From assembly GCA_002049795.1 (NCBI GenBank), contig MUKC01000001.1, positions 1 to 64,000 on the forward strand: a stretch of DNA of 64,000 nucleotides, in the 5' to 3' direction. The notes under the pieces are model-generated. The model ran no database searches. It saw nothing but the letters and a program-made list of their open reading frames with translations, and had not been told where the DNA came from. Positions within the stretch are counted from its first letter, which is position 1. Each line of letters begins with the position of its first letter. A program made the translations under genes and the position numbers. Origin of the DNA: Desulfobacca sp. 4484_104 (GTDB taxonomy: Bacteria > Desulfobacterota > Desulfobaccia > Desulfobaccales > Desulfobaccaceae). Of this stretch, positions 52,864 through 61,612 are shown piece by piece.

Positions 52864-55524
52864 TTAAAAATTGCCTGACCAGGGCCGCATTTCGCCCCAA
52901 TTTTTCCCGACTCGGATATCGACAATCAACGGCACCTTAAGTTGGGTGACATTCTCCATGGTTGGCTTTAACCAGCGCACCGAAGTCGGCATTTCTACCT
53001 CGGGAACTTCTAACAATAATTCATCGTGCAGTTGCAGCAGCAGGCGGCCAGTCAATTTTTCCCGGTTCCAGACGTTTTCCACGGCCAGCATGGCGCTTTT
53101 AATCAGATCCGCGGCGCTGCCTTGGATGGGAGTATTGATGGCGCTGCGTTCCGCTTCCTGCCGGACGCGGCGGTTGCTGCTGTTGATCTGTGGAATTTGC
53201 CGCCGCCGCCCCCACAGGGTAGCCACCCAGCCTTGCTGACGCGCCGTCGCCAGGATTTGCTGAATATAACTTTGGACCCCGGTATGACGCTCAAAATAGC
53301 GGTTGATGAAATCCTGGGCCACCGGTTGGCTGACCCCTAACTGTTTGGCCAGGCCAAAGGCGCTCATCCCATAGATGATGCCAAAGTTAATTACTTTGGC
53401 CAAGCGACGCATATCCGGGCTGACCAGCTCGGGATGCAGATCAAAAACCTCGGCCGCGGTCTGGCGGTGAATATCGATGCCTTCCCGAAAGGCTTTCAGG
53501 AAGGCCGGATCTTCCGAAAAATGTGCCAAAATGCGAAGCTCAATTTGGGAATAATCTCCACTGATAAATACCTGTCCGGGCCCCGCCACAAAGGCCTGGC
53601 GGATCTGGGCGCCCGTCTCACCCCGCACCGGGATGTTCTGGAGATTGGGATCGCGGCTGGACAAGCGTCCGGTGGCGGCCACCGACTGCACAAAGGTAGT
53701 ATGGATGCGACCGGTGGCCGGATTGATGAGTCGGAGCAAAGAATCCACATAGGTGGATTTTAATTTGGTCAGCGTCCGATACTGTAAAACCTGGGCGGCA
53801 ATGGGATGCAGCTCGGCCAGGATCTGCAGCACCTCGATGTCGGTAGAATAGGAGCCCTTGCCGCGGGTTTTTTTCTGCCGCGGCAACTGCAATTTATCAA
53901 ACAGAATACGGGCCAGTTGTTGGGGCGATTGAATTAAGAAAGTTTCTCCGGCCAGGGCATAAATTTCTTGTTCCAGGCGCTTGAGATCGTTTTCCAGGTC
54001 CTGGCTGAACTTTTGCAGAAAATTCCGGTCAATGCCGATCCCCTGGGCCTCCATCCGGGCCAGTACCGGTAACAGCGGTAACTCCAAATTTTCATAAAGT
54101 GATTGCAAGTTTTCCTGGGTGAGTTCGGCCTCTAACCGGGGCCACAGGTCCAGCGCGGTTTCGGCGCGCTGGGCCGCATAAATCAGCGCCGCTTCCTCCG
54201 ACAAGTTCAGAGCCGCCACCGGGTGTCCGGCCAACTCCCGCGGCGCGGGTAGATTTCTGCTCAAATAGTGGAGGGCAACATTTTCCAGGTTTTGTTCGTA
54301 ACGGGCCGGATTGAGAAGATAAGAGGCCAACAAAATATCGCCCGCTAATCCGGCCAGGTGCCAGCCATAGCGTTCCCCTACCAGCAGAGCGGCCTTCAGG
54401 TCCGGCCCGATCTTGCCAATCTGCGGATCGCTCCACAGCGGCCCCAATAATTCCCCCACCCAGGCCGGGGGATGACCCCGCCAGGGTAGATAAATCCCGC
54501 CCCCTGCCTGCCAGGACAGGGCTAAGCCGCCAATCTGGGCGAGCATCGGGTGCTGGTCGCTGGTGAGGCAAAAAAGCGCGACCTGGCCGGCGTTCTTGAT
54601 CTGTTCTACTGCCGACCTCAGGGCCTCCGGGTCACGCACCAGGGAAAAATTTCCCGACCGGGCCTCTGCGCCCAATTCCTTGGCAAATTTGCTAAATTCG
54701 AGCTCGTTAAACAAGCGGCGTAAGGCCGAGCGATCCCACGGACCGGGCTTTAACTCTTCTAGAGGTATAGGCAACGGCACCTGCGCGTCCAAAACCGATA
54801 ATTCCCGACTGAGCCGGGCCTGATCCTGATATTGAATCAGGTTGGCCTTAAGTTTCTTTTTATTGATCTCCTCCAGATGCTGGAACAGGTTATCAAGATC
54901 GTGGAATTGGGAGATTAACTGCCGCGCGGTTTTTTCTCCTACCCCTGGGACCCCTGGAATATTATCACTGGCATCCCCGGCCAGACCCCTGATTTCCACT
55001 AGCTGTTCCGGTTGGACCCCGTATTTCTCCCTGATCGCCTCCAGGTCATAGCGCTTATCCTTCATCGGGTCCCAGACCGTAACGCCGTCCTCGATCAACG
55101 GCCATAAATCCTTATCCCCTGAGACAATTTCCACCTTAAGACCCGCGGCCCGAGCCTTTTTGGTTAAAGTGCAGATGATATCATCGGCTTCAAAGCCTTC
55201 CTGTTCCAGGGCGGGCAGATTTAAGGCCGAGACCAACTGATGGATATAGGGCAACTGCATCACCAAATCGTCGGGCATGGGCGGGCGTTGGGCCTTATAG
55301 TCCGGATAGCGCTGGTGCCGAAAAGTCGGACCCTTGGCATCAAAGGCCAGGGCAAAGTAGACCGGCTGGCGCTCTCGCAAGACCTTGAGCAACATACTGG
55401 TCACCCCAAATACCGCGTTGGTCGGCAGACCCTGAGAGTTCCGCAGTCCCGGCAGGGCGTGATAGGCCCGATAAATATATGAACTGATATCAACAAGATA
55501 AAGAGTGTCAGAGTTCTTGCTCAT
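52864..55524 (-). CDS. polA: DNA polymerase I
   Basis: 886 residues from ATG 55524 (AGAGGT upstream); a longer frame to 55596 adds 24 unmatched residues. N-terminal 5'-3' exonuclease: LYLVDISSYIYRAYHA, GDKDLWPLI and IPGVPGVGEKTA. Polymerase motifs: A SGDYSQIELRILAHFS, B RRLAKVINFGIIYGMSAFGL, and C QLHDELLLEVP. The middle 3'-5' exonuclease domain looks inactive. Where E. coli has DTET there is CLTSD, and the YAAxDA motif reads YAAQRA; only the GDILLASYLLNP aspartate remains. It joins Okazaki fragments and fills repair gaps, here probably without proofreading. Confidence 0.95.
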   Translation of the reverse strand: MSKNSDTLYLVDISSYIYRAYHALPGLRNSQGLPTNAVFGVTSMLLKVLRERQPVYFALAFDAKGPTFRHQRYPDYKAQRPPMPDDLVMQLPYIHQLVSALNLPALEQEGFEADDIICTLTKKARAAGLKVEIVSGDKDLWPLIEDGVTVWDPMKDKRYDLEAIREKYGVQPEQLVEIRGLAGDASDNIPGVPGVGEKTARQLISQFHDLDNLFQHLEEINKKKLKANLIQYQDQARLSRELSVLDAQVPLPIPLEELKPGPWDRSALRRLFNELEFSKFAKELGAEARSGNFSLVRDPEALRSAVEQIKNAGQVALFCLTSDQHPMLAQIGGLALSWQAGGGIYLPWRGHPPAWVGELLGPLWSDPQIGKIGPDLKAALLVGERYGWHLAGLAGDILLASYLLNPARYEQNLENVALHYLSRNLPAPRELAGHPVAALNLSEEAALIYAAQRAETALDLWPRLEAELTQENLQSLYENLELPLLPVLARMEAQGIGIDRNFLQKFSQDLENDLKRLEQEIYALAGETFLIQSPQQLARILFDKLQLPRQKKTRGKGSYSTDIEVLQILAELHPIAAQVLQYRTLTKLKSTYVDSLLRLINPATGRIHTTFVQSVAATGRLSSRDPNLQNIPVRGETGAQIRQAFVAGPGQVFISGDYSQIELRILAHFSEDPAFLKAFREGIDIHRQTAAEVFDLHPELVSPDMRRLAKVINFGIIYGMSAFGLAKQLGVSQPVAQDFINRYFERHTGVQSYIQQILATARQQGWVATLWGRRRQIPQINSSNRRVRQEAERSAINTPIQGSAADLIKSAMLAVENVWNREKLTGRLLLQLHDELLLEVPEVEMPTSVRWLKPTMENVTQLKVPLIVDIRVGKNWGEMRPWSGNF

Positions 55525-55679
55525 GGTAACCTCTAATCTGCCTATATACCGCTTGGGCCGCATTGTCAATTTTTTAATCAACTTGACGATCAACAATTCC
55601 TGAGCTAATTTAAGTATAATTTAGATATATTGGTTGGCTAACCCCTCAGAAACTGAGTTGTTCGGAAGGCAGGGAAAAG

Positions 55680-56168
55680 ATGCGGACTAAAGCCAAGGTT
55701 AATTTTGTCATTGATGCTCTGATGTTTTTAATTATGTGTGCCATTGCCGGGATCGGCTTGCTGATGAAATATGTCCTGATTCCGGGCAAGAACCGGTGGG
55801 TGGAATACGGGCGCAATGTCGATCTGTTCTGGCTGGGCCTGGACCGCCATGAATGGGGTTCTATCCATCTCTACCTGGCCCTGATTTTACTCACTTTATT
55901 GGTCATCCATATCATTTTGCACTGGCAGATGATTCTGAGTTTATTTGGAAGTCTTATCCCGAATACGGGGGCCAGGTCATTGATTGCCCTGATATTTATA
56001 GTGATTTCCATAAGTTTAATAGGTTTTTCGCTGCTGCTGAGTCCGGAAGTACAAGAAATTCAGCGCGGCCGCGGTCGCCGGTTCGGCCAGGCCGCCGTTA
56101 TGCTTGAACAGCACCAGCCTGTCCATCTGGCCAGCAATCAATTCGAGGTAACTAAGGCCCAAAGCTAA
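55680..56168 (+). CDS. DUF4405 membrane protein (cytochrome b-like)
   Basis: 162 residues with three clear helices: FVIDALMFLIMCAIAGIGLL, LYLALILLTLLVIHIILHW and LIALIFIVISISLIGFSLLL. HEWGSIHLYLAL and HIILHW supply three histidines in the arrangement of DUF4405, which resembles two-helix heme-b modules. It may be a heme-b electron carrier; no partner is nearby. The last 35 residues are soluble. The radical SAM gene starts two bases after the stop. Confidence 0.7.
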   Translation: MRTKAKVNFVIDALMFLIMCAIAGIGLLMKYVLIPGKNRWVEYGRNVDLFWLGLDRHEWGSIHLYLALILLTLLVIHIILHWQMILSLFGSLIPNTGARSLIALIFIVISISLIGFSLLLSPEVQEIQRGRGRRFGQAAVMLEQHQPVHLASNQFEVTKAQS

Positions 56169-56169
56169 G

Positions 56170-57516
56170 GTGAACCACCCACCCACCATTCTGCTGATCA
56201 ACCCTTGGATCTACGATTTTGCCGCTCACGACTTTTTTGCCCGGCCGCTGGGATTATTATACCTGGCGGCTAGGCTGTTGGCGCAAGGCTATGCGTTAAG
56301 ATTTATTGATTGTTTGGAACGACCCGTAGACCGGAATATCGCCAAAAACCTGCCGTCTGGTGAGCATTCAGTCACCGGGCGTTACCATAAAGAACCATTG
56401 CCGACGCCCCGTCCTCTGCGGGGCCTCCCTCGCCGCTATGGCCGTTATGGGATCAGCGAGGCAGCATTTCGAGACAAGCTCCGTGGCACTCCTTGGCCCG
56501 CGGCGGTGCTGGTGACTTCTTTGATGACTTACTGGTATCCTGGCGTACAGGCGGTCATCAGGCGGCTCCGGGAGCATTTCCCCGGCGTGCCGGTGGTGCT
56601 GGGGGGCATCTACGCCACTTTATGCCCGGAACATGCCCGGCGTTACAGCGGCGCTGACCTGGTGCAAACCGGCCCTGGAGAACCGCAGATTCTGCCCCTG
56701 CTCGCGGAACTGACTGGCTGGGATCGCCCTGTGCCGCCGGTCCTGGAGGATCTGGATGCCCTACCCTACCCGGCTCTGCACCTGCTTGCCGAACGCGGTC
56801 TGATCCCCTTACTCACCTCCCGTGGCTGTCCCCTAAACTGTGCCTATTGCGCCTCCAAACTGCTGCAACCCAAATTTCAGCAACGCCGCCCGGCCGCGGT
56901 GGTCGAGGAGCTGACCTATTGGCAGGCCCGTTTGGGATCAAAGGAAGTCGCCTTTTATGACGATGCCTTGTTAATCAATGCCGAATCGCACTTATTGGCC
57001 ATCCTCGAAGGGGTATTGAGCCGGGGATTAGATTTAAGGTTTCATACCCCGAACGGCCTGCACCTGAAGCTGATCAGCCCATTGGTGGCCAAGTGGCTGA
57101 AAAAGGCCAATTTTAGCACCCTGCGCCTGGGTTTGGAAACTACTGCCCTGGGGCCCAAACGCCTGGATAGCAAGGTCCAGGCCGGTGATTTGGAACAGGC
57201 CCTGGCCGCGCTGCAGGAAGCGGGTTTTGGGGCCGACGAAATCGGGGTGTATCTGCTTATCGGTCTGCCCCACCAGGAGGATACGGCGATCGTCGATGCC
57301 ATCCGGCAGGTGCGGAGCTTGGGTGCTACCCCGGTCCTGGCCCAATATTCGCCGATTCCGCATACTGCTTTGTGGTCGGAGGCCCTAAGAGTTTCGCGCT
57401 ATGATCTGGAGTCGGAGCCGCTGTTTCATAACAATTCGATCTTCCCGTGCTGGCCGGAATTTTCCTGGCCGCGCTACAGCCGCCTTAAAACCTTGGCCGC
57501 GGGAGGACGGGTATGA
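56170..57516 (+). CDS. B12-binding-domain-type radical SAM protein (COG1032)
   Basis: 448 residues from GTG 56170. The N-terminal half resembles a cobalamin-binding domain: ILLINPWIYDFAA, RPLGLLYLAARLLAQGY, PVVLGGIYATLCPEHA. The classic DxHxxG cobalamin motif is not evident. The radical SAM core has TSRGCPLNCAYCASK, EVAFYDDALLI, the LRLGLETT segment and VYLLIGLPHQ. Members perform methylations and ring rearrangements. An insertion near residues 60-95 is basic. It sits between DUF4405 and the Qat-like pair, but its link to either is unclear. Confidence 0.82.
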   Translation: MNHPPTILLINPWIYDFAAHDFFARPLGLLYLAARLLAQGYALRFIDCLERPVDRNIAKNLPSGEHSVTGRYHKEPLPTPRPLRGLPRRYGRYGISEAAFRDKLRGTPWPAAVLVTSLMTYWYPGVQAVIRRLREHFPGVPVVLGGIYATLCPEHARRYSGADLVQTGPGEPQILPLLAELTGWDRPVPPVLEDLDALPYPALHLLAERGLIPLLTSRGCPLNCAYCASKLLQPKFQQRRPAAVVEELTYWQARLGSKEVAFYDDALLINAESHLLAILEGVLSRGLDLRFHTPNGLHLKLISPLVAKWLKKANFSTLRLGLETTALGPKRLDSKVQAGDLEQALAALQEAGFGADEIGVYLLIGLPHQEDTAIVDAIRQVRSLGATPVLAQYSPIPHTALWSEALRVSRYDLESEPLFHNNSIFPCWPEFSWPRYSRLKTLAAGGRV

Positions 57517-57524
57517 AGATCTCT

Positions 57525-57581
57525 CGCCAAGACGCAAAGACGCTAACTTACCATATCAACATTTCAACTTGCGTCTTGGCG
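57525..57581. repeat. CCAAGACGC palindromic repeat, copy 2
   Basis: CGCCAAGACGCAA (57525..57537) is perfectly inverted at TTGCGTCTTGGCG (57569..57581). The left arm also contains AGACGCAAAGACGC. The element lies between the radical SAM gene and the Qat-like pair, 33 bases before the QatB start. It matches copy 1 at 34562..34603. Confidence 0.6.
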
Positions 57582-57614
57582 TGAGATAAATCTTTAAATC
57601 ATGGGAGAAATGCG

Positions 57615-58358
57615 ATGGGCACATCCGCGGGCCGTAAGGCCCCTACCGGAAAGTTCTGGCGCCAGGCCAAGTCCACTATGGCCCGGTTCAGCTCCCCCCA
57701 CAACACCGGTCAGGTGGCGGTCACCGAGGTCGCGGCCCGTTATGTCCTGGCCTTAACCGATTGCCGTCCAGAAGCCCCGGCGGCCATTGGACATTTCTAT
57801 CATATTCAGCAAGTCGCTCAAAACCTGGCCGCCTTTTATCAACAGCTTGCCCGGCAGGGCCTGGATCAGACCCTCCAAGACCTGGGTCTGGAAAACCCGG
57901 TCGGCCGCTCACCGCACACCTGGGTCCCGGCCCTGATCGATAGATTGGCTGGCCCTGGGGCCTTATTGGAAGCCGCCATCGCCCGATCGGCGCTGATTGA
58001 CGTCCTGGCGGGCGAACTAGCGCCAAATATCGAAGATCATCATATTCGGACGGACTGCGGCGCGGGTGACGGTGCCCCAGCTGCCATTGCTGACCAGCTC
58101 AAAAATTTCTTGGCAACCGCGGTGTTCCAGAAACTGGCCACTGATTTGGGAGAGACGTTGGAGGCCCAGGCCGAGGATACCCGGACTGGGATGCAGCGCC
58201 TGCAAGAACTCCGGGATTTTATTAAAGGGCAAATATTTCTCAACCCCACCGGCACCGAGCCTTTTGACCTGGCCTGGACCGCACCGCAGAGACAGGCCTG
58301 GATTAACGGCCAACTTCTGCAACTGTTGCGTGGCCTGGCGGCGACCCATGGCGGCTAG
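57615..58358 (+). CDS. QatB-like protein
   Basis: 247 residues, cytoplasmic and mainly alpha-helical by appearance. The start is MGTSAGRKAPTGKFWRQAK; removal of Met would leave a free N-terminal glycine. GGGAG lies before the ATG. The protein overlaps a QueC-like gene by 11 bases, and QatB is the small protein next to QueC-like QatC in the known four-gene Qat anti-phage system (QatA ATPase, QatB, QatC, QatD nuclease). Identification rests on this context, length and the MGTS start. It may be the substrate of its partner. No QatA is found upstream: a repeat and a radical SAM gene lie there. Confidence 0.5.
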   Translation: MGTSAGRKAPTGKFWRQAKSTMARFSSPHNTGQVAVTEVAARYVLALTDCRPEAPAAIGHFYHIQQVAQNLAAFYQQLARQGLDQTLQDLGLENPVGRSPHTWVPALIDRLAGPGALLEAAIARSALIDVLAGELAPNIEDHHIRTDCGAGDGAPAAIADQLKNFLATAVFQKLATDLGETLEAQAEDTRTGMQRLQELRDFIKGQIFLNPTGTEPFDLAWTAPQRQAWINGQLLQLLRGLAATHGG

Positions 58359-59655
58359 AATCTTCGTCCGGGGGCATCCCCAGGAAACCCCTCACACTCC
58401 AGAAAAATATGCGGCTGATATCAGCCTGTGGCCCCCAACTTCCGGCTTCACGGTGCACCATAACCTGCAGCAGCTGTGGGCCAATCCCCGGCTTCCCAGC
58501 TCGGAATATCAATCTTTGCTGCTCTTGGCGATCGGCGTCTGGGCTACAGACAAGCTGGTGTTCAGGTCCACTGCCGCGGACGCCTGGACCCGGGAGCTGG
58601 TTTTGGAAGTCCCGGCAAGTCCGGCCTGGATGGCACTGGTGGCCGGCCTGACGCCGATCTTGGAGTTCCTCACCGGAGACCGCTGGCAATTGGTGCCCCG
58701 ACCACTACAATATGATTTAAGTTTTCAAGCGGAATGGCGATTAGACTGGCAACCGGATCTGGTCTGCCTGTTTTCCGGCGGGATTGATTCCCTGGTCGGG
58801 GCTATCGATTTCCTGGAGGCCGGGTATCGGCTAATATTGGTCAGTCATTATGATTATGGACAACTGGCCGGATATCAAAAACATTTGGCCGCGGCCCTGA
58901 CCCAGCATTATGGGGCGGAACGCGTCCACCACCTGGGCCTACGGGTACAACTGGAGGCCCCGGAATTGAGCCTGAGGAGCCGCTCCCTGCTGTTCATCGC
59001 CCTGGGGTTGACGGTGGCCGGGGCTTTTAAGCCAAGGCTGCCGCTGCTGGTCCCGGAGAACGGTTTTATCAGTCTCAACCCGCCGCTGACCCTGAACCGC
59101 CTGGGCAGTTACAGTACTCGCACCACCCATCCTTATGTCTTGCAGAATTTGCAAGACTTCTGTCGTCAGGTAAAGATTTTCCATCCCCTGGTCAACCCTT
59201 ACCAGGGGCAGACCAAAGGCGAAATGTTGGCTTCCAGTCGAGGCCAGGAACTGTTGCGCGCCTTGCTGCCTCAGACCTTGTCCTGCTCTCACCCGGTAGT
59301 CGCCCGCTGGCACCGCCAAACTCAGGGCAATTGCGGCTATTGTTTTCCCTGTCTGTTGCGCCGGGCCGCGCTGCATCGGATCGGTGCGGATCAGGGCCAG
59401 GATTATCTTTATGATGTCCTCACCGATGACCGGTTGTTAACCAATCGGGCCCGGGGAGCCGACCTGCGCAGTCTGCTTTTCGCCCTTAAAACGTGGGAAG
59501 ACATCGGCCCGACCCCGTCCTTACTGTGGCGCACCGGCCCGCTGCCGGGAGAATTTGACTTAAAATTGCGGGTGTTGGCAGCCGGGATGGCCGAGATTAA
59601 ATCCTGGCTGCAGTCTCAAGCCCGGCCGGGCTTGCGGAGATATCTGGGTTGGTAG
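58348..59655 (+). CDS. QatC-like QueC-family protein
   Basis: 435 residues from ATG 58348. The PP-loop ATPase motif LFSGGIDSLVGA is at about 142-153, preceded by a 130-residue N-terminal region absent from ordinary QueC (about 220-235 residues). A zinc site of four cysteines is near 343-364 (LSCSHP, then NCGYCFPC). PENGFISLNPPL and SYSTRTTHP are conserved in QatC-type proteins. Ordinary QueC makes preQ0 from carboxydeazaguanine. QueC-like enzymes in defence operons such as type IV CBASS attach a deazaguanine to a protein N terminus. A similar role here is inference. Confidence 0.65.
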   Translation: MAARIFVRGHPQETPHTPEKYAADISLWPPTSGFTVHHNLQQLWANPRLPSSEYQSLLLLAIGVWATDKLVFRSTAADAWTRELVLEVPASPAWMALVAGLTPILEFLTGDRWQLVPRPLQYDLSFQAEWRLDWQPDLVCLFSGGIDSLVGAIDFLEAGYRLILVSHYDYGQLAGYQKHLAAALTQHYGAERVHHLGLRVQLEAPELSLRSRSLLFIALGLTVAGAFKPRLPLLVPENGFISLNPPLTLNRLGSYSTRTTHPYVLQNLQDFCRQVKIFHPLVNPYQGQTKGEMLASSRGQELLRALLPQTLSCSHPVVARWHRQTQGNCGYCFPCLLRRAALHRIGADQGQDYLYDVLTDDRLLTNRARGADLRSLLFALKTWEDIGPTPSLLWRTGPLPGEFDLKLRVLAAGMAEIKSWLQSQARPGLRRYLGW

Positions 59656-59759
59656 AAGACTTCAGATAAAAAATTAGGTTATCCTCCTAACATTCGAAAA
59701 TATTTACTGATCCAGCAATTTAAAAATATTTTGACTCCAGACCAAAATTTAATATCATG

Positions 59760-60257
59760 TCATGCTTCTAGCGCAATAGCTAAAGCGGTGGTGAGCTTGA
59801 CCACCTCATTGCCGGTCTGGCGCAGTCGCTGGGATAACATTTGTGACAAGCGCCAAAGAATCTTAATTCCCATCTTGGGATTCTGGTGGACCAGCTCATA
59901 GAAGCAATCCTTGCCAAGTTCTAACAATCGGCAGTCAGTCAGGGCGGTAACCGTGGCCGAGCGCACGTCATTGTCAATCAGGGCCATTTCGCCAAAGATT
60001 ACGCCGTCGTCGGCCTTGAGCCGGATCATTACCTTGTCCCGGGGCACACCATCGTCGAATTGCAGGACCAGGCGTTTGGTGATTTCCACTTCTCCTTCAC
60101 ACATGATATACATCACCTCTCCCGGCTCCCCTTCGGTCATAACGATGTTTTGCGCCGGGACCGAGTGCGGGCGGGTGGCGGCCAATACCTGCTCTAGCTC
60201 GTTGTCCGACAAATCTTGCAAGATAAAAATCTTCTTTAATAGCCTCAGATCTATCAT
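59760..60257 (-). CDS. Cyclic nucleotide-binding domain protein
   Basis: 165 residues from ATG 60257. A frame to 60317 exists but overlaps the channel gene. The CNB beta-roll is clear: IFILQDLSDNELEQVLA, VMTEGEPGEVMYIMCEGEVEI, and FGEMALIDNDVRSATVTA, which includes the phosphate-binding-cassette region; the cassette arginine is in NDVRSATV. No effector is fused. It starts four bases after the potassium channel gene, so the pair is probably one operon and may form a ligand-gated unit. The ligand is unknown. Confidence 0.85.
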   Translation of the reverse strand: MIDLRLLKKIFILQDLSDNELEQVLAATRPHSVPAQNIVMTEGEPGEVMYIMCEGEVEITKRLVLQFDDGVPRDKVMIRLKADDGVIFGEMALIDNDVRSATVTALTDCRLLELGKDCFYELVHQNPKMGIKILWRLSQMLSQRLRQTGNEVVKLTTALAIALEA

Positions 60258-60261
60258 CGTT

Positions 60262-61548
60262 TTAGAGTTGTTCAAAGCTCCCGGTGCCTTTGGACAACCA
60301 CGGTTGTTCGTTGGCAATCACCACCGCCACTTCATTAGGGGCAATTAAGTGGTCGGCTGCTGGATTAATGACACACTCGGTGCGGCGGCGGCCAAAGAGA
60401 TGGGTCATGCCAGCCTCGGCGAACTTCCGGCGGATGAACTCATCAATAGCCGAGGCTTCCCCTGACAACAGATCTTCCAGCCGTAGCATCTGACCTTCAT
60501 TAAAGAGGCCAATCAGCAAGGCCTGGTAACGACTTCGCAAATAGTCGCTAAACTCCTGGACCGACAAGCCATGAAACCGGGCCGGGATTTCGACTACCCA
60601 GAAATTGGGTTTGTCGGCGGACAGCAAACTCTCCAGCACTTTAAACAGCCCCGCAGAAGTCGTGGCGCTGGCGATCAAGGCGCTGTCATATTCCCCCCGG
60701 GTGATGATATTCTCCACATGAGCCCGTTCCAGGTGCAGGCGATTTTCGGGATACAGCAACTCGGCCGAGATGTTGATTTTGGGATTGACCGCCTTAACCG
60801 CCAGGGCCGCCAGCAGCGTATGTTGATCGATCTGCTCTCGGGGCCGTTCCTGCATCCGGTCCGCCAAAATCAGGACTTTGTGGGCCCGCCTGAGATTAGC
60901 CTTGACTAACAGATCCTCCCGGGCAAAATCGCCCCGTAAAAAAAATAGATCATGATCGCGAAATTTAATCTTGATGTCCTCAAATTCCTCCGGTGACATT
61001 TCACTGATCAACACTACCGGGTTCCGCTGTTCCAGACGATTGAGCAGGTCCCTGAGGATACGTTCGCCGCCCCGATGCCAGCCCATGATAATGATATGGT
61101 TGTTAACCCTGATATCTTCCAATCCTCGTTCCCTCCGGAACTTACGTTCAATAAATACTGAGGCCACAGTGGCAGTCAGCAGAGAGAGAATAACCAGACC
61201 CGACAGCATCAGGCCAACTCCAATGAGGCGTCCGATTACCGATTTGGGGACCAGATCCCCATAACCAACCGTAGTCAGGGTCACCACAGCCCACCAGAGG
61301 CCATTCCCCAGATCGACCCAGAAGCTGGGGGCCTCAAATTCCTGGAAAGCAAACCCTAAAGCTCCCAGGAACACCAAGCTGGCTATGGTCCCGATCAGCC
61401 AGAAGACCCTTTCCTTCCGCAAGGTGGCAAAAAGGGCACTTAAATTGTTGACCAGATTCAGCCCAGCCTTTTTTAAAAAATCCTGGTTTGCTCGCAGACT
61501 TAGCAATAGATGAACTTTTTTATGGACTAACAGGGTAAATTTTCTCAT
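60262..61548 (-). CDS. Two-helix potassium channel with RCK (TrkA-N) domain
   Basis: 428 residues. Two membrane helices (about 48-68 and 110-133) flank a pore loop with the selectivity filter TLTTVGYGDLVP. The cytoplasmic part has an RCK_N-like domain (NNHIIIMGWHRGGERIL, FFLRGDFAREDLL, KVLILAD), though the nucleotide loop is degenerate (GWHRGG). It ends in a further regulatory region. It likely carries K+ and is gated by a cytoplasmic ligand. The cyclic nucleotide-binding gene follows immediately; the sugar kinase gene is 64 bases upstream. Confidence 0.9.
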   Translation of the reverse strand: MRKFTLLVHKKVHLLLSLRANQDFLKKAGLNLVNNLSALFATLRKERVFWLIGTIASLVFLGALGFAFQEFEAPSFWVDLGNGLWWAVVTLTTVGYGDLVPKSVIGRLIGVGLMLSGLVILSLLTATVASVFIERKFRRERGLEDIRVNNHIIIMGWHRGGERILRDLLNRLEQRNPVVLISEMSPEEFEDIKIKFRDHDLFFLRGDFAREDLLVKANLRRAHKVLILADRMQERPREQIDQHTLLAALAVKAVNPKINISAELLYPENRLHLERAHVENIITRGEYDSALIASATTSAGLFKVLESLLSADKPNFWVVEIPARFHGLSVQEFSDYLRSRYQALLIGLFNEGQMLRLEDLLSGEASAIDEFIRRKFAEAGMTHLFGRRRTECVINPAADHLIAPNEVAVVIANEQPWLSKGTGSFEQL

Positions 61549-61612
61549 ATCGGATTAGCTGGACACCGTGATGCCCCTTCGGTAACTCAAGGAAATAGTC
61601 TGGCCACGATCC

